Source of the DNA: Rhizobiales bacterium IMCC20636
Lineage (GTDB): Bacteria > Pseudomonadota > Alphaproteobacteria > Rhizobiales > GCA-2746425
Direction: 5' to 3'
Assembly: GCA_016865015.1 (NCBI GenBank)
Contig: CP018226.1
Span: 4,123,001-4,187,000, forward strand
DNA length: 64,000 bases
A program made the position numbers and the translations under genes. The notes beneath the pieces are model-generated. The model was not told the DNA's origin, did no database searches, and saw nothing but the letters and a program-made list of their open reading frames with translations. Position 1 is the stretch's first letter. Each line of letters begins with the position of its first letter. Shown here piece after piece: positions 1 through 8,573 of the stretch.

Positions 1-720
1 AATGCGCTGATTGCTATTCTCGCCCAGATTGGCTCCTATGTGCCTGCGACACACGCCCATATCGGCATTGTGGATGCGCTGTACAGCCGCGTTGGCGCCT
101 CCGACGATCTGGCCCGTGGCCGCTCCACCTTCATGGTCGAGATGGTGGAAACGGCAGCGATTCTCAATCAGGCCGGACCAAAGGCACTGGTGATCCTGGA
201 TGAAATTGGCCGGGGCACAGCCACCTATGACGGGTTGGCGATTGCCTGGTCAGCCGTTGAGCATCTGCATGCCATCAATCGCTCACGCGCCCTGTTTGCC
301 ACCCATTACCACGAGCTGACAGCCCTGTCGCAAACACTGGAGCGGCTGTCCAATGCCACCGTCCGCGTCAAGGAATGGGACGGCAATGTTGTGTTCCTCC
401 ACGAGATCGTGCCCGGTGCTGCCACCAGTTCCTATGGTATTCAGGTGGCAAAATTGGCAGGTCTGCCGGAAGCTGCGCTGTCCCGCGCCCGCGATGTGTT
501 GAAACAGCTGGAAATGCAGGAACGGGAGCGCTCGAAAACAACTCTGGTTGATGATCTGCCGCTGTTTTCCATCGCCCCGGAACGCAAGCCATCCAAAACC
601 ATGGCAACACATGATGAAAAATTGCTGGCGGAACTGGATGCAACCGACCCCGATGATCTGACCCCGCGGGAAGCGCTTGAAGCGCTGTATCAATTGAAGA
701 AACTGAGGCAAAACCATTGA
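1..720 (+). CDS. mutS: DNA mismatch repair protein MutS, C-terminal part (5' end outside window)
   Basis: The frame is open from base 1 and ends at TGA 718-720, giving the last 239 residues of MutS, the ATPase that recognises mismatches. The fragment starts with NALIAILAQ, which in MutS lies just after the Walker A loop, so that loop is cut off by the window edge. Walker B (LDEIGRGT) and the downstream ATHYHEL motif are present, followed by the helix-rich C-terminal dimerisation tail. The next gene begins inside the mutS stop (ATTGA), so the two are translationally coupled. In many rhizobia mutS is followed by glnD; here glnD lies about 34 kb away. Confidence 0.97.
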   Translation, partial: NALIAILAQIGSYVPATHAHIGIVDALYSRVGASDDLARGRSTFMVEMVETAAILNQAGPKALVILDEIGRGTATYDGLAIAWSAVEHLHAINRSRALFATHYHELTALSQTLERLSNATVRVKEWDGNVVFLHEIVPGAATSSYGIQVAKLAGLPEAALSRARDVLKQLEMQERERSKTTLVDDLPLFSIAPERKPSKTMATHDEKLLAELDATDPDDLTPREALEALYQLKKLRQNH

Positions 721-1478
721 GCAATGCCCCGCTTTCGCCCGATGAAATAGAGCGCTATGCGCGCCATCTGGTGTTGCCGGAAATCGGCGGATCCGGTCAG
801 CAAAAGCTGAAGGCGGCGCGTGTGTTGGTGGTGGGTGCCGGAGGCCTTGGTGCACCGGTGCTGCTCTATCTGGCTGCGGCAGGCGTCGGTCATCTGGGCC
901 TTGTCGATGATGATGAGGTGAGCCTCTCCAATTTGCAGAGGCAGATCATTCACACCACGCAGAATGTCGGCAAGAGCAAGGTGGACAGCGCAGCAGAATG
1001 CCTCACCGCCATCAACCCGCATCCGGTTCTGGAGCTGCACAATACGCGGATCGATGCAAACAACGCCTCGGACCTTGTGTCCCGATACGATATTGTGGTC
1101 GATGGCTGCGATAATTTCGCCACCCGTTTTCTCGTGGCAGATTGGTGTGAGGAGTTGGAAAAAACCCTGGTAACGGGAGCCGTGTCCCGCTTTGACGGCT
1201 CGATCACAACTCTCCAGCCATTCCTCACCGGCCCGGACGGCACGCCCAACCCGCGCTACCGTGACTTGTTTCCGGAAATACCGGATGACAGCACTGTGCT
1301 GAGCTGTGAAGAAGCCGGCATCATGGGCGCACTAACCGGCGTCATCGGCTCGCTGCAGGCACTGGAAGTCATCAAGGCCATCACCGGAACCGGCGAGCTA
1401 CTGATCGGCCGCCATTTGCTGTTCGATGCCGGATCCATGCTGTTCTACCCGGTAAAGTATGGGCGCAAGGCTGGTTGA
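717..1478 (+). CDS. moeB: HesA/MoeB/ThiF family adenylyltransferase
   Basis: A 253-residue E1-like enzyme that would adenylate the C-terminal Gly of a ubiquitin-like sulfur carrier (MoaD or ThiS type). Visible are the nucleotide-binding loop GAGGLGAP (residues 40-47), the SNLQRQ motif (71-76), the CDN motif (131-133) and the SCEEAG segment with Cys197. The paired zinc cysteines of classical MoeB are missing: the position of CxxC reads RYRD (180-183) and the protein ends at residue 253 before the second pair. The start is TTG at 717, overlapping the mutS stop by 4 bases. The last codons lie inside the first copy of a tandem repeat. MoeB versus ThiF cannot be decided from sequence alone. Confidence 0.88.
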   Translation: MSNAPLSPDEIERYARHLVLPEIGGSGQQKLKAARVLVVGAGGLGAPVLLYLAAAGVGHLGLVDDDEVSLSNLQRQIIHTTQNVGKSKVDSAAECLTAINPHPVLELHNTRIDANNASDLVSRYDIVVDGCDNFATRFLVADWCEELEKTLVTGAVSRFDGSITTLQPFLTGPDGTPNPRYRDLFPEIPDDSTVLSCEEAGIMGALTGVIGSLQALEVIKAITGTGELLIGRHLLFDAGSMLFYPVKYGRKAG

Positions 1479-1710
1479 AATTCAAAGCGTTGGTCGGCGC
1501 AAATGGACCCTCGGAACAAGTCCGAGGGTGACGGGTTGGGAGGTTGGTTCACACCCTCAATAGGAGGATCATCGACCTCCCAAGGTCGTCTTCCTCGGAC
1601 TTGTTCCGAGGATCCACACTGCCTCACCACCAATCCGCTCAGAAATTGGCGCAGCTGCGCATCCCGGCGCTGAGGGTGCCTTCAATCATTCCTGCGAGGA
1701 AGTGCACATC
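1459..1710. repeat. Tandem repeat unit A (moeB 3' end to recR-like 3' end)
   Basis: First of three consecutive units with a period of about 250 bp. It starts within the last codons of the MoeB-like gene (ATGGGCGCAAG), contains two oppositely oriented palindromes (CCTCGGAACAAGTCCGAGG and its relative near 1596-1615), and ends with a minus-strand copy of the recR 3' end. That copy reads GTLSAGMRSCANF-stop, close to the genuine RecR end [13 protein letters not shown]-stop. The palindromes resemble short dispersed palindromic elements common between convergent genes in Alphaproteobacteria and could terminate transcription in both directions. Confidence 0.9.
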
Positions 1711-1960
1711 ATGGGCGCAAGACTGGTTGAAACTGAGAGCGTTGCTCAGCGCAAATGGGCCCTCGGAACAAGTCCGAGGGTGACGAGTTTGGAGGTTGGA
1801 TCCTACACTCAATAGAGGATCACCAACCTCCCAAGGTCGTCTTCCTCGGATTTATTCCGAGGATCCACACTTCTTCACCACCAATCACTCAGAACTTGGT
1901 CCGGCAACGCATTTCAGCGTAGAGGGTGCCATCAATCATTCCTGCAATGAAGCGCGCGTC
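1711..1960. repeat. Tandem repeat unit B
   Basis: Second unit, 250 bp. It begins with ATGGGCGCAAGACTGGTTGA, which in the moeB frame reads GRKTG-stop against GRKAG-stop in the gene. It ends with a minus-strand recR-like tail reading GTLYAEMRCRTKF-stop. The same pair of palindromes is present, the second with a TTTATT loop variant (CTCGGATTTATTCCGAG). No gene of its own is visible, and open frames here are by-products of the repeat. Confidence 0.9.
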
Positions 1961-2186
1961 ATGGGCGCAAGACTGGTTGAAACTGAGAGCGTTGCTCAGC
2001 GCAAATGGGCCCTCGGAACAAGTCCGAGGGTGACGGGATTGGAGGTTGGGTCATACCTCCAATAGGAGGATCACCGACTTTCCAAAGGTCGTCATCCTCG
2101 GATTTATTCCGAGGATCCACACTTCCTCACCCGCAATCCACTCAGAACTTAGTCCGGCTGCGCATCGCGGCGCTGAGGGTGCCTTC
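1961..2186. repeat. Tandem repeat unit C (runs into the true recR 3' end)
   Basis: Third unit, about 226 bp. Its first part is nearly identical to unit B (the stretch GGTTGAAACTGAGAGCGTTG is shared exactly). Its right end is the real recR terminus, with the stop at 2142-2144. With units A and B it accounts for the whole 1479-2141 interval between the convergent genes, and I see no gene in that interval. Confidence 0.88.
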
Positions 2187-2735
2187 GTCTAGATAGTCGA
2201 GTTCTCCGCCCACGGGCACGCCGTGGGCCAGGCGGGTTACTGCCACATCCAGACCCTGTATCTGATCGGTGATGTAGTGGGCCGTGGTGACGCCATCGAC
2301 TGTGGCGTTGACGGCCAGAATGATTTCGCTAACGTCCGGGTTGGCCGCCCGCTCCACCAGTTTGGAGATGAACAAATCATCCGGGCCGATGCCATCCAGC
2401 GGTGACAGGGTTCCGCCAAGCACGTGGTAGCGCCCGCGCGTGGCCGATGCGCGCTCCAGTGCCCACAGATCTGCGACATCCTCGACAACCACCAGCACGG
2501 AATCATCGCGCCTTGGGTCGGTGCAGATGGTGCAGGGATTGATCGTATCGACATTGCCGCAATTGCTGCACAACTGAACCTTGTCGACGGCAATAGCCAT
2601 CGCGTCGGCCAGCGGCACCAGCAACTCATCCTTTTTTTTGATCAGATGCAAGGCGGCACGACGGGCCGAGCGGGGGCCAAGCCCTGGCAGCCTTGCCAGA
2701 AGCTGGATCAGCCGCTCAATTTCAGAACCTATCAT
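2142..2735 (-). CDS. recR: Recombination mediator protein RecR
   Basis: A 197-residue protein of normal RecR length, acting with RecF/RecO to load RecA at gaps. It has an N-terminal helix-hairpin-helix region (around residues 10-30, [12 protein letters not shown]), a C4 zinc finger with Cys 56, 59, 68 and 71, and a Toprim domain ([11 protein letters not shown]). It sits downstream of ybaB and dnaX in the usual dnaX-ybaB-recR order. Its last 13 codons are duplicated twice, in degenerate form, in the adjacent tandem repeat. Confidence 0.97.
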   Translation of the reverse strand: MIGSEIERLIQLLARLPGLGPRSARRAALHLIKKKDELLVPLADAMAIAVDKVQLCSNCGNVDTINPCTICTDPRRDDSVLVVVEDVADLWALERASATRGRYHVLGGTLSPLDGIGPDDLFISKLVERAANPDVSEIILAVNATVDGVTTAHYITDQIQGLDVAVTRLAHGVPVGGELDYLDEGTLSAAMRSRTKF

Positions 2736-2758
2736 CAGGGAAACCCAGGTTTTTAACC

Positions 2759-3082
2759 CTAAAAGGGGAGTTTCAAACCTTCTGGCAGATTAAGGCCGCC
2801 GGTCACGCTCTGCATTTTCTCGGCAATGACCGCTTCAGATTTTGACTTGGCATCATTGTGGGCCGCCATGATCAGATCTTCCAGCATTTCAGGGTCTTCC
2901 GGATTAATCAGCGAAGGGTCAATGGAAATGCCCTTGATGTCGCCCTTGCCGGACAGTTTGACCGTCACCAGACCGGCGCCGGCACTGCCTTCGATTTCCA
3001 GTTCGCCAATTTCAGCCTGCGCGTCCTGCATTTTCTGCTGCAGTTCCTGCGCCTGTTTCATCATACCCATGATATTTTTCAT
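2759..3082 (-). CDS. ybaB: YbaB/EbfC family nucleoid-associated protein
   Basis: A 107-residue protein starting [19 protein letters not shown], the typical YbaB N-terminal helix, followed by the compact beta core ([16 protein letters not shown]). The family forms dimers that bind DNA. It lies 3 bp downstream of dnaX and 23 bp upstream of recR, so the three form one operon in the order conserved across bacteria. Confidence 0.95.
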   Translation of the reverse strand: MKNIMGMMKQAQELQQKMQDAQAEIGELEIEGSAGAGLVTVKLSGKGDIKGISIDPSLINPEDPEMLEDLIMAAHNDAKSKSEAVIAEKMQSVTGGLNLPEGLKLPF

Positions 3083-3085
3083 GAT

Positions 3086-4885
3086 CTAGTCCTGTTCGTT
3101 CGTGTCAGAATCTTGTTCGGTGTTGCGGTCTACCACATCAACAATGCGCGCGCCTGGAAAGGTTTCCAATGCGGCAGCGACCAAGGGATGTGCCCGTATC
3201 TCGTCCATCTTTCGGGCCTTTTCCGCCTCGGCCTGCTCATGCAGGGTCGCAGCGCCCTCGGCCTGGACCACCGAGACCATCCAGCGAAGGCCTGTCCAGT
3301 CAGACAGTTTCTTGCCCAAATCCCCGGCAATGCCTGCAGGAGCGCCAGGTGTCATGGCAACTTCAATCCGGCCGACTTCAAACCGAACCGGGCGCATATA
3401 GCGCTCCACTGCCATTTTCAGCATCAGATCGCGTTTGTCGGACGCCAAGGCGGCAATGGCAGCCAGAGAATCCGGCTGTTCCGCAAGTTCCACTTCCGGA
3501 ACTGGATCAGCAACAGGTTTGGACAGCTCACTGCGTCCCTCGACGACTGGCAGCGGCTCGGTGACAACCGCGCGCAGTTGCGCACCACCGGAAGAAATGG
3601 CCTGGACGGATCGCGTGCCTTGCGCATTGACTGAGCCGCCTGATGGACCGGCGCTTGCACCCGAACCGGCTGGCGTGCCCTGCGCTGCGCCTGAGTGGTC
3701 TTTCAACTGCCTCAGCGCTTCATCCGGACTTGGCAAATCGGCCGCATAGGCCAGACGCACCAGCACCATATCGGCGGCGGCCAGGGGCTTTGGCGCATTG
3801 GCGACTTCCTGCAGGCCACGCAGCAGGATTTGCCATGTCGAGGAGAGCACCCGCATCGACAACTGGGCTGCAAGTTCGGCACCGCGTTCTTTTTCGCGTG
3901 GCGATAATGCGCCCTGATCGGCCACATCCGGTGCCGCTTTGAGACGGGTCAGCAAATGGCAGAACTCTGACAGATCGGTCAGAACAACCGCCGGATCGGC
4001 TCCCGCATTGTATTGTTCGTTAAACTCCGCGAGTGCTTCAGCGATCTTGCCGGACATGAGAAGCTCGAACAGATCGATGATGCGCGCCCGGTCTGCCAGA
4101 CCCAGCATATCGCGCAGATCTTTTTCGCCAATGTCACCGCCGCCCTTGACCGTACCATGTGCAATGGCCTGATCCATCAAAGACAGCGCATCACGCGCAG
4201 AGCCTTCGCTGGCACGCGCCAGAAGCTGAAAAGCCTCATCGGCAATCTGCACGCCTTCCTTCTCGGCAATGCCCTTCAGATAGGTCATCATGGTGTCGGC
4301 ATCGATGCGGCGCAGATCAAAGCGCTGGCAGCGGGACAGAACGGTGACCGGAACCTTTCGGATTTCCGTGGTGGCGAAGATGAATTTGACGTGGGCCGGA
4401 GGCTCTTCCAATGTTTTCAGCAGGCCATTGAAGGCCGCTGTGGAGAGCATGTGGACCTCATCGATGATGTAGACCTTGTAGCGCGCGCTGGCTGGCTTGT
4501 AGCGGGACGCTTCGATGATTTCACGAATATCGTTGATGGATGTATGGGAGGCCGCGTCCATTTCGATGACATCGACATGGCGGCTCTCGATGATCGCGGC
4601 GCAATGCGCGCCAAGTTCCTGCATATCGATGGTCGGCGTATCGATTGCTTCCTGGCCGTCTTTCGCCGACAGTTCATAATTCAGCGCACGCGCCAGAATT
4701 CTGGCTGTTGTTGTTTTACCCACACCCCGCACGCCGGTCAGCATATAGGCCTGCGCAATGCGGCCCAGCTTGAAAGCGTTGGTCAGCGTCTGCACCATCG
4801 GTGCCTGACCAATCAGATCATCAAATGTGGAAGGGCGGTACTTTCTGGCAAGAACGCGATAAGCGGTGTTTTCCTGATCGCTCAT
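3086..4885 (-). CDS. dnaX: DNA polymerase III subunit gamma/tau
   Basis: A 599-residue clamp-loader ATPase. The start ATG at 4885 gives MSDQENTAYRVLARKYRP, the normal beginning. A longer open frame to 5092 runs through the SRP RNA and is not coding. Walker A is GVRGVGKTT (51-59), and the IDEVHML box and the LSRCQRF sensor region are present. The zinc module retains a single Cys (GAHC), which I believe is usual in this order. The C-terminal third is a low-complexity Ser/Gly/Ala linker plus the tau domain. No programmed-frameshift A-tract was noticed. It heads the dnaX-ybaB-recR operon. Confidence 0.97.
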   Translation of the reverse strand: MSDQENTAYRVLARKYRPSTFDDLIGQAPMVQTLTNAFKLGRIAQAYMLTGVRGVGKTTTARILARALNYELSAKDGQEAIDTPTIDMQELGAHCAAIIESRHVDVIEMDAASHTSINDIREIIEASRYKPASARYKVYIIDEVHMLSTAAFNGLLKTLEEPPAHVKFIFATTEIRKVPVTVLSRCQRFDLRRIDADTMMTYLKGIAEKEGVQIADEAFQLLARASEGSARDALSLMDQAIAHGTVKGGGDIGEKDLRDMLGLADRARIIDLFELLMSGKIAEALAEFNEQYNAGADPAVVLTDLSEFCHLLTRLKAAPDVADQGALSPREKERGAELAAQLSMRVLSSTWQILLRGLQEVANAPKPLAAADMVLVRLAYAADLPSPDEALRQLKDHSGAAQGTPAGSGASAGPSGGSVNAQGTRSVQAISSGGAQLRAVVTEPLPVVEGRSELSKPVADPVPEVELAEQPDSLAAIAALASDKRDLMLKMAVERYMRPVRFEVGRIEVAMTPGAPAGIAGDLGKKLSDWTGLRWMVSVVQAEGAATLHEQAEAEKARKMDEIRAHPLVAAALETFPGARIVDVVDRNTEQDSDTNEQD

Positions 4886-4922
4886 GGTTCTTTGCCAACA
4901 ATCCGCTTCTGAAAACCGCTGC

Positions 4923-4938
4923 AAAATCCCGCCGGGAT
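4923..4938 (-). terminator. Rho-independent terminator of the SRP RNA
   Basis: On the minus strand the sequence reads ATCCCGGCGGGATTTT, a short GC stem followed by a T run, 19 bp after the closing stem of the SRP RNA and before the dnaX start. It would separate ffs from dnaX transcription. Confidence 0.75.
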
Positions 4939-4956
4939 CAGCAGCGTTGTTTGAAA

Positions 4957-5058
4957 GGTGGGAGGCTGAACTGAAGACCCGAACCGGAATCTCGTTGGGG
5001 CTGCTTCCTTCCGGACCTGACCCGGTTGGCGAGTGGTTCGTCCTACGCCAACCTCCCA
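4957..5058 (-). ncRNA. ffs: Signal recognition particle RNA (small, 4.5S type)
   Basis: The minus strand holds the near-invariant SRP core GGTCAGGTCCGGAAGGAAGC, which forms the GGAA tetraloop and the asymmetric loop that bind Ffh. Outer strands GGGAGGTTGGCG and CAGCCTCCCACC pair to close the helix, giving an RNA of about 100 nt. Location just upstream of dnaX on the same strand is the usual alphaproteobacterial arrangement. End positions are estimated from the closing stem. Confidence 0.93.
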
Positions 5059-5110
5059 CACTCCATATCGTCCGAAATGCAGGAGATTGCAAGGTGCCGT
5101 TTAAAGCATT

Positions 5111-5542
5111 TTATTCAGACGCATCACGGCTGGCCATGAATTTGTCGAACTCTTTCTGATCTTTGGCACGACGCACATTGTCGACGAACTCGTCAAACTC
5201 GGCGCGCATCTCGTTGAGTTTGCGGCGTTCTTCTTCCAATCGGGCCAGTTCGGCGGACCGATATTCGTCAAACGCGGCATTGCCGGTTGCGTGTGCGTGA
5301 TGGTGCGGACGACGTTCCCGGCTGAACTTTGAGCCAAAGCCATCCATTTTATCGCGCGCTGTTGCAAGATTTCCAGTCATTCTATCACCCCATACAATGT
5401 AAGCCAGCATCGCCAGGCCAAGTGGCCAGAACAGGACAAAGCCCAGAATCATGCCGACGGTGTTGAAAGGCGTCCAGCGGCGGCTGCGAAACGGCCCTGA
5501 ACAATTTCTTTGGTCTGCTGTCGTTGCGTGTATCATTTTCAC
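5111..5542 (-). CDS. DUF2852 domain-containing membrane protein
   Basis: A 143-residue protein with one clear membrane segment (GMILGFVLFWPLGLAMLAYI, about residues 29-48). A His-rich linker (RRPHHHAHATG) follows, then a charged C-terminal coiled coil (EEERRKLNEMRAEFDEFV). This layout matches the DUF2852 family, which is common in Hyphomicrobiales and of unknown function. It lies upstream of ffs and dnaX on the same strand and appears to have its own promoter in the AT-rich 5543-5700 region. Confidence 0.85.
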   Translation of the reverse strand: MKMIHATTADQRNCSGPFRSRRWTPFNTVGMILGFVLFWPLGLAMLAYIVWGDRMTGNLATARDKMDGFGSKFSRERRPHHHAHATGNAAFDEYRSAELARLEEERRKLNEMRAEFDEFVDNVRRAKDQKEFDKFMASRDASE

Positions 5543-5809
5543 CCTCTCGTTGTGTTGATGAGTTTGAGGTGGTGAGTTTTACGCCCCGTTCAAGGTGATT
5601 TTGACCGATTTTGTGACGATTTCTGAAAAATCCAAGTCCATTTTTCTATCACAAGATATTGGTTTCATTATCTTATTTTTATGTTTTCAGAAAATCGCTG
5701 ATTTCTATCGAATTTTCTGAAACAAAACATCCACGCGCCAGAATCCGTCCCAAAAGGTGACTTATCGACGGGCATTGTCCACAAAAATGCGCGAAATCAG
5801 CGATCCTGA

Positions 5810-6538
5810 TCAGCGAATAACCGCGAGGATTTCCTGCAGAAACTCGGTCAGATCATCTGTTACAAAATCCACCGGGTCACCATCCTGCTTTTCCAGTTCC
5901 CACTCTTCGTGGAACACTTCACGGGTTCCTTGCGGGACAAGCAGGGTTGTTACCATGCCTTCATTCTTGGGCACGCGCAGATTCTTTGGCAGATCTTCGA
6001 ACATGGCAGCGCGTGTGGGATCGACACCCATCACTGAAAAAAACTTCGCATAGGGGCCGGGATCAGGCTTGGGCTCCAGATCAGCGGCCACAATGTCGAA
6101 AATATCTTCGAAATGCTCCGAGATGCCCAACCGGTCCGCGACCGATTCAGCGTGTTTGCGTGAGCCGTTGGTGTAAATCAGTTTGCGGCCCGGCAATGCC
6201 TTGATGGCCCGTGCAAGTTCGGGATTCGGCTCGATCGGCGAATGGTCGATATCGTGGACAAATTCCAGAAATTCATCCGTATCGATCTGTTGCTCCAGCA
6301 TCAGGCCGCGCAATGTGGTGCCGTGACGGTGATAGAAATCCTTCTGGATGATCCTGGCTTCGTCGCGTCCAAGGTTCATCAGACGCGCCACATAAGTGGT
6401 CATGCGTTTGTCGATCTGGTCGAACAAGTTGGAATGACGCGGATAGAGCGTATTGTCGAGATCAAAGACCCATTCGCTGATGTGGTCAAAAGCAAGCAAA
6501 TCATCCGCATCATGCGGCTCGGTTTTTTCAACGGTCAT
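5810..6538 (-). CDS. HAD family pyrimidine 5'-nucleotidase
   Basis: A 242-residue HAD hydrolase. Motif I is DLDNT (26-30, in WVFDLDNTLYPR), motif II is IYTNGSRKH, and motif IV is FEDLPKN. This matches the pyrimidine 5'-nucleotidase subfamily (SDT1/YjjG-like) that dephosphorylates UMP or CMP. It lies 43 bp downstream of argB on the same strand, an association seen in rhizobia, so co-transcription is likely. The exact substrate is inferred from the family. Confidence 0.85.
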   Translation of the reverse strand: MTVEKTEPHDADDLLAFDHISEWVFDLDNTLYPRHSNLFDQIDKRMTTYVARLMNLGRDEARIIQKDFYHRHGTTLRGLMLEQQIDTDEFLEFVHDIDHSPIEPNPELARAIKALPGRKLIYTNGSRKHAESVADRLGISEHFEDIFDIVAADLEPKPDPGPYAKFFSVMGVDPTRAAMFEDLPKNLRVPKNEGMVTTLLVPQGTREVFHEEWELEKQDGDPVDFVTDDLTEFLQEILAVIR

Positions 6539-6581
6539 TGGGTCTCGATCTGTTTGGAGGCGGGGTCGGATCTTGTTTTAT

Positions 6582-7487
6582 TTAGCCGGGCACGAACAAG
6601 GTGCCTGCGCCATGTTCGGTGAAGAGTTCCAGCAAAACCGCATGTCTGGTCTTGCCGTTGAGGATGACCACACCGGACACACCCTGGCCCAATGCGTCAA
6701 TGCAGGTTTCCACCTTCGGGATCATGCCTCCGGAAATGGTGCCATCAGCGATCAATGCTCTGGCTTCAGAGACAGTGAGTTGCTTGATCAGGTTGCCATC
6801 CTTGTCCAGAACGCCCGGCACGTCGGTCAGAAACAGCAGCCGTCTTGCGGAGAGGGCTCCGGCGATAGCGCCGGCACAGGTGTCTGCGTTGACATTATAT
6901 GTCTCGCCATGTTCGCCGGGTGCAACCGGAGCAATGACAGGGATGAGCTTGCTTTGCGCCAGCATCTGCAGAACGGTGCTGTCCACCTTGACCGGTTCAC
7001 CCACAAAGCCAAGATCGATGACCCGCTCGATATTGCTGTCAGGGTCCATCATGGTTCGTGTGAGTTTTCGGGCTGTGAGCAGATTGCCGTCCTTGCCACA
7101 CAGGCCAACGGCGCGGCCACCTTCGCTGTTGATGGAGGCCACGATGTCCTTGTTGATGGACCCGGCCAGGACCATTTCCACCACTTCGACAGTGGCTTCA
7201 TCGGTGACCCGCAAGCCACCTTCAAATTTGCTCTCAATGCCAAGACGATCCAGCATCTGACCGATCTGCGGTCCGCCGCCATGGACCACCACAGGCAGAA
7301 CGCCAGACTGGTGCAGCAATGTGATGTCGCGCGCAAAAGCGCGGGACAAAGACGCATCGCCCATGGCGTGGCCGCCATATTTTACGACGACGGTCTGACC
7401 ATCATAGCGCTGCATGAAGGGAAGCGCTTTGGACAAAAGTTGCGCCTGGGCGCTGGGTGAGGAAAGAAGTTGATCGCTATCGGTCAT
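6582..7487 (-). CDS. argB: Acetylglutamate kinase
   Basis: A 301-residue enzyme of the second step of arginine synthesis, phosphorylating N-acetyl-L-glutamate. Family motifs are clear: [11 protein letters not shown] (about 34-44) for the nucleotide site, [14 protein letters not shown] for substrate binding, and the C-terminal [10 protein letters not shown] segment. The N-terminal helix is longer than in the E. coli enzyme, as in arginine-inhibited hexameric forms, so feedback inhibition is plausible. The HAD nucleotidase follows at 43 bp. Confidence 0.97.
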   Translation of the reverse strand: MTDSDQLLSSPSAQAQLLSKALPFMQRYDGQTVVVKYGGHAMGDASLSRAFARDITLLHQSGVLPVVVHGGGPQIGQMLDRLGIESKFEGGLRVTDEATVEVVEMVLAGSINKDIVASINSEGGRAVGLCGKDGNLLTARKLTRTMMDPDSNIERVIDLGFVGEPVKVDSTVLQMLAQSKLIPVIAPVAPGEHGETYNVNADTCAGAIAGALSARRLLFLTDVPGVLDKDGNLIKQLTVSEARALIADGTISGGMIPKVETCIDALGQGVSGVVILNGKTRHAVLLELFTEHGAGTLFVPG

Positions 7488-7688
7488 GGAACTCGGGCAA
7501 GAAAATGTGAATACAGTCGTCAGCTATAGGCGTTTTCCTGATTTGGTGCCAGTGGACATTCAGGCGTTTTAATATGATGATTTGAACCAAGAATATGGAC
7601 GGGCGTTTGGTTTTCAATGCGAACCGGTTGTATCTTGCACTTTGGGGCCTGCAGCCAAACCCCATCAGCCCAATCGGAGTGATCACCT

Positions 7689-8573
7689 ATGCCATCTGAG
7701 TTGCCTGTCGCCAAACGGTTTGAAAGCACTGCCGATGGCAAACCGTCGCCGAAAATGCTGAGTTTCTATGAAGAGAACGGTTTTCTCATTCTGGAAAATT
7801 TCGCAAGCCATGCAGCGTGTGACGCGCTGAAGGCCCGGATCGCAGAACTGGTGGAGGGCTTTGATCCGGAAAGTGTCCGCAGCACCTTTTCGACCGATGA
7901 TCAGTCTCATGCACAGGATTTTTATTTCAAGGATTCTGGCGACAAGATCCGCTTCTTTTTTGAAACAGGCGCTTTTGACAGCAAGGGTGATCTGGTCAAG
8001 CCAAAGCATCAGGCACTCAACAAGATCGGCCATGCGCTGCATGATCTTGACCCCGAATTCGACCGGTTTTCGCGCTCAGACAAATTGTCCAATCTGGCGA
8101 CGGCGCTGGGACTGGAAGACCCTGCTCTGGTGCAATCCATGGTGATCATGAAGCAACCCTTTATTGGCGGCGAGGTGGGTATGCATCAGGATTCAAGCTT
8201 TCTTTACACCACACCCATGACCACCACGGGTTTCTGGTTCGCGCTTGAAGATGCAGATCAGAGCAATGGCTGTCTGATCGGACAGGCAGGCGGGCACAAA
8301 GCCGGTCTGCTGGAACGGTTTCATTATGATGGTGACTCTCTGGTCATGGAGAAAACATCTGACGCCGAGCCGCAGGGGCCCTATGAAGCGCTGGCAGCAC
8401 CCAAGGGGACGTTGGTTGTGATCCATGGACTTGTGCCACACAGCTCTGCAGCCAATACAAGTGCGCGCTCACGCGAAGCCTATGCCCTTCACATGTTTGA
8501 CCGGAATGCTGAATGGGCGGCAGACAATTGGTTGAAGCGTGCACCGGACATGCCGGTGAAGGGGTTTGCATGA
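7689..8573 (+). CDS. Phytanoyl-CoA dioxygenase family protein
   Basis: A 294-residue Fe(II)/2-oxoglutarate oxygenase fold. The metal triad is visible as H166-x-D168 (MHQDSS) and distal His251 (VPHSSAANTS), with an Arg nearby (SAR or SREAY) to hold 2-oxoglutarate. The family hydroxylates fatty acyl-CoAs and many small molecules, and the substrate here is unknown. Its stop overlaps the start of the adenosine-deaminase-like gene (ATGA), so the two are coupled and may act on related metabolites. Confidence 0.87.
   Translation: MPSELPVAKRFESTADGKPSPKMLSFYEENGFLILENFASHAACDALKARIAELVEGFDPESVRSTFSTDDQSHAQDFYFKDSGDKIRFFFETGAFDSKGDLVKPKHQALNKIGHALHDLDPEFDRFSRSDKLSNLATALGLEDPALVQSMVIMKQPFIGGEVGMHQDSSFLYTTPMTTTGFWFALEDADQSNGCLIGQAGGHKAGLLERFHYDGDSLVMEKTSDAEPQGPYEALAAPKGTLVVIHGLVPHSSAANTSARSREAYALHMFDRNAEWAADNWLKRAPDMPVKGFA

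Noticed and set aside
1459-2186. CRISPR array or coding repeats
   Set aside because: The period is about 250 bp, there are no spacer-repeat alternations, and the content derives from two gene ends and palindromes.
2858-3634. Long plus-strand open frame (258 codons) across ybaB and dnaX
   Set aside because: Antisense shadow of genes with clear family motifs; no ribosome site and a composition typical of reverse-strand coding.
4886-5092. 69-residue N-terminal extension of DnaX
   Set aside because: It would translate through the SRP RNA and its terminator; ATG 4885 gives the standard DnaX start.
5694-5804. 12-bp inverted repeat ATCGCTGATTTC / GAAATCAGCGAT
   Set aside because: The arms are 87 bp apart in an AT-rich gap and fit no terminator or operator geometry; recorded but not called.
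6453-7460. 335-codon plus-strand frame over argB
   Set aside because: Fully antisense to argB and rich in His, Cys and Gln as expected from a shadow frame; no recognisable domain.
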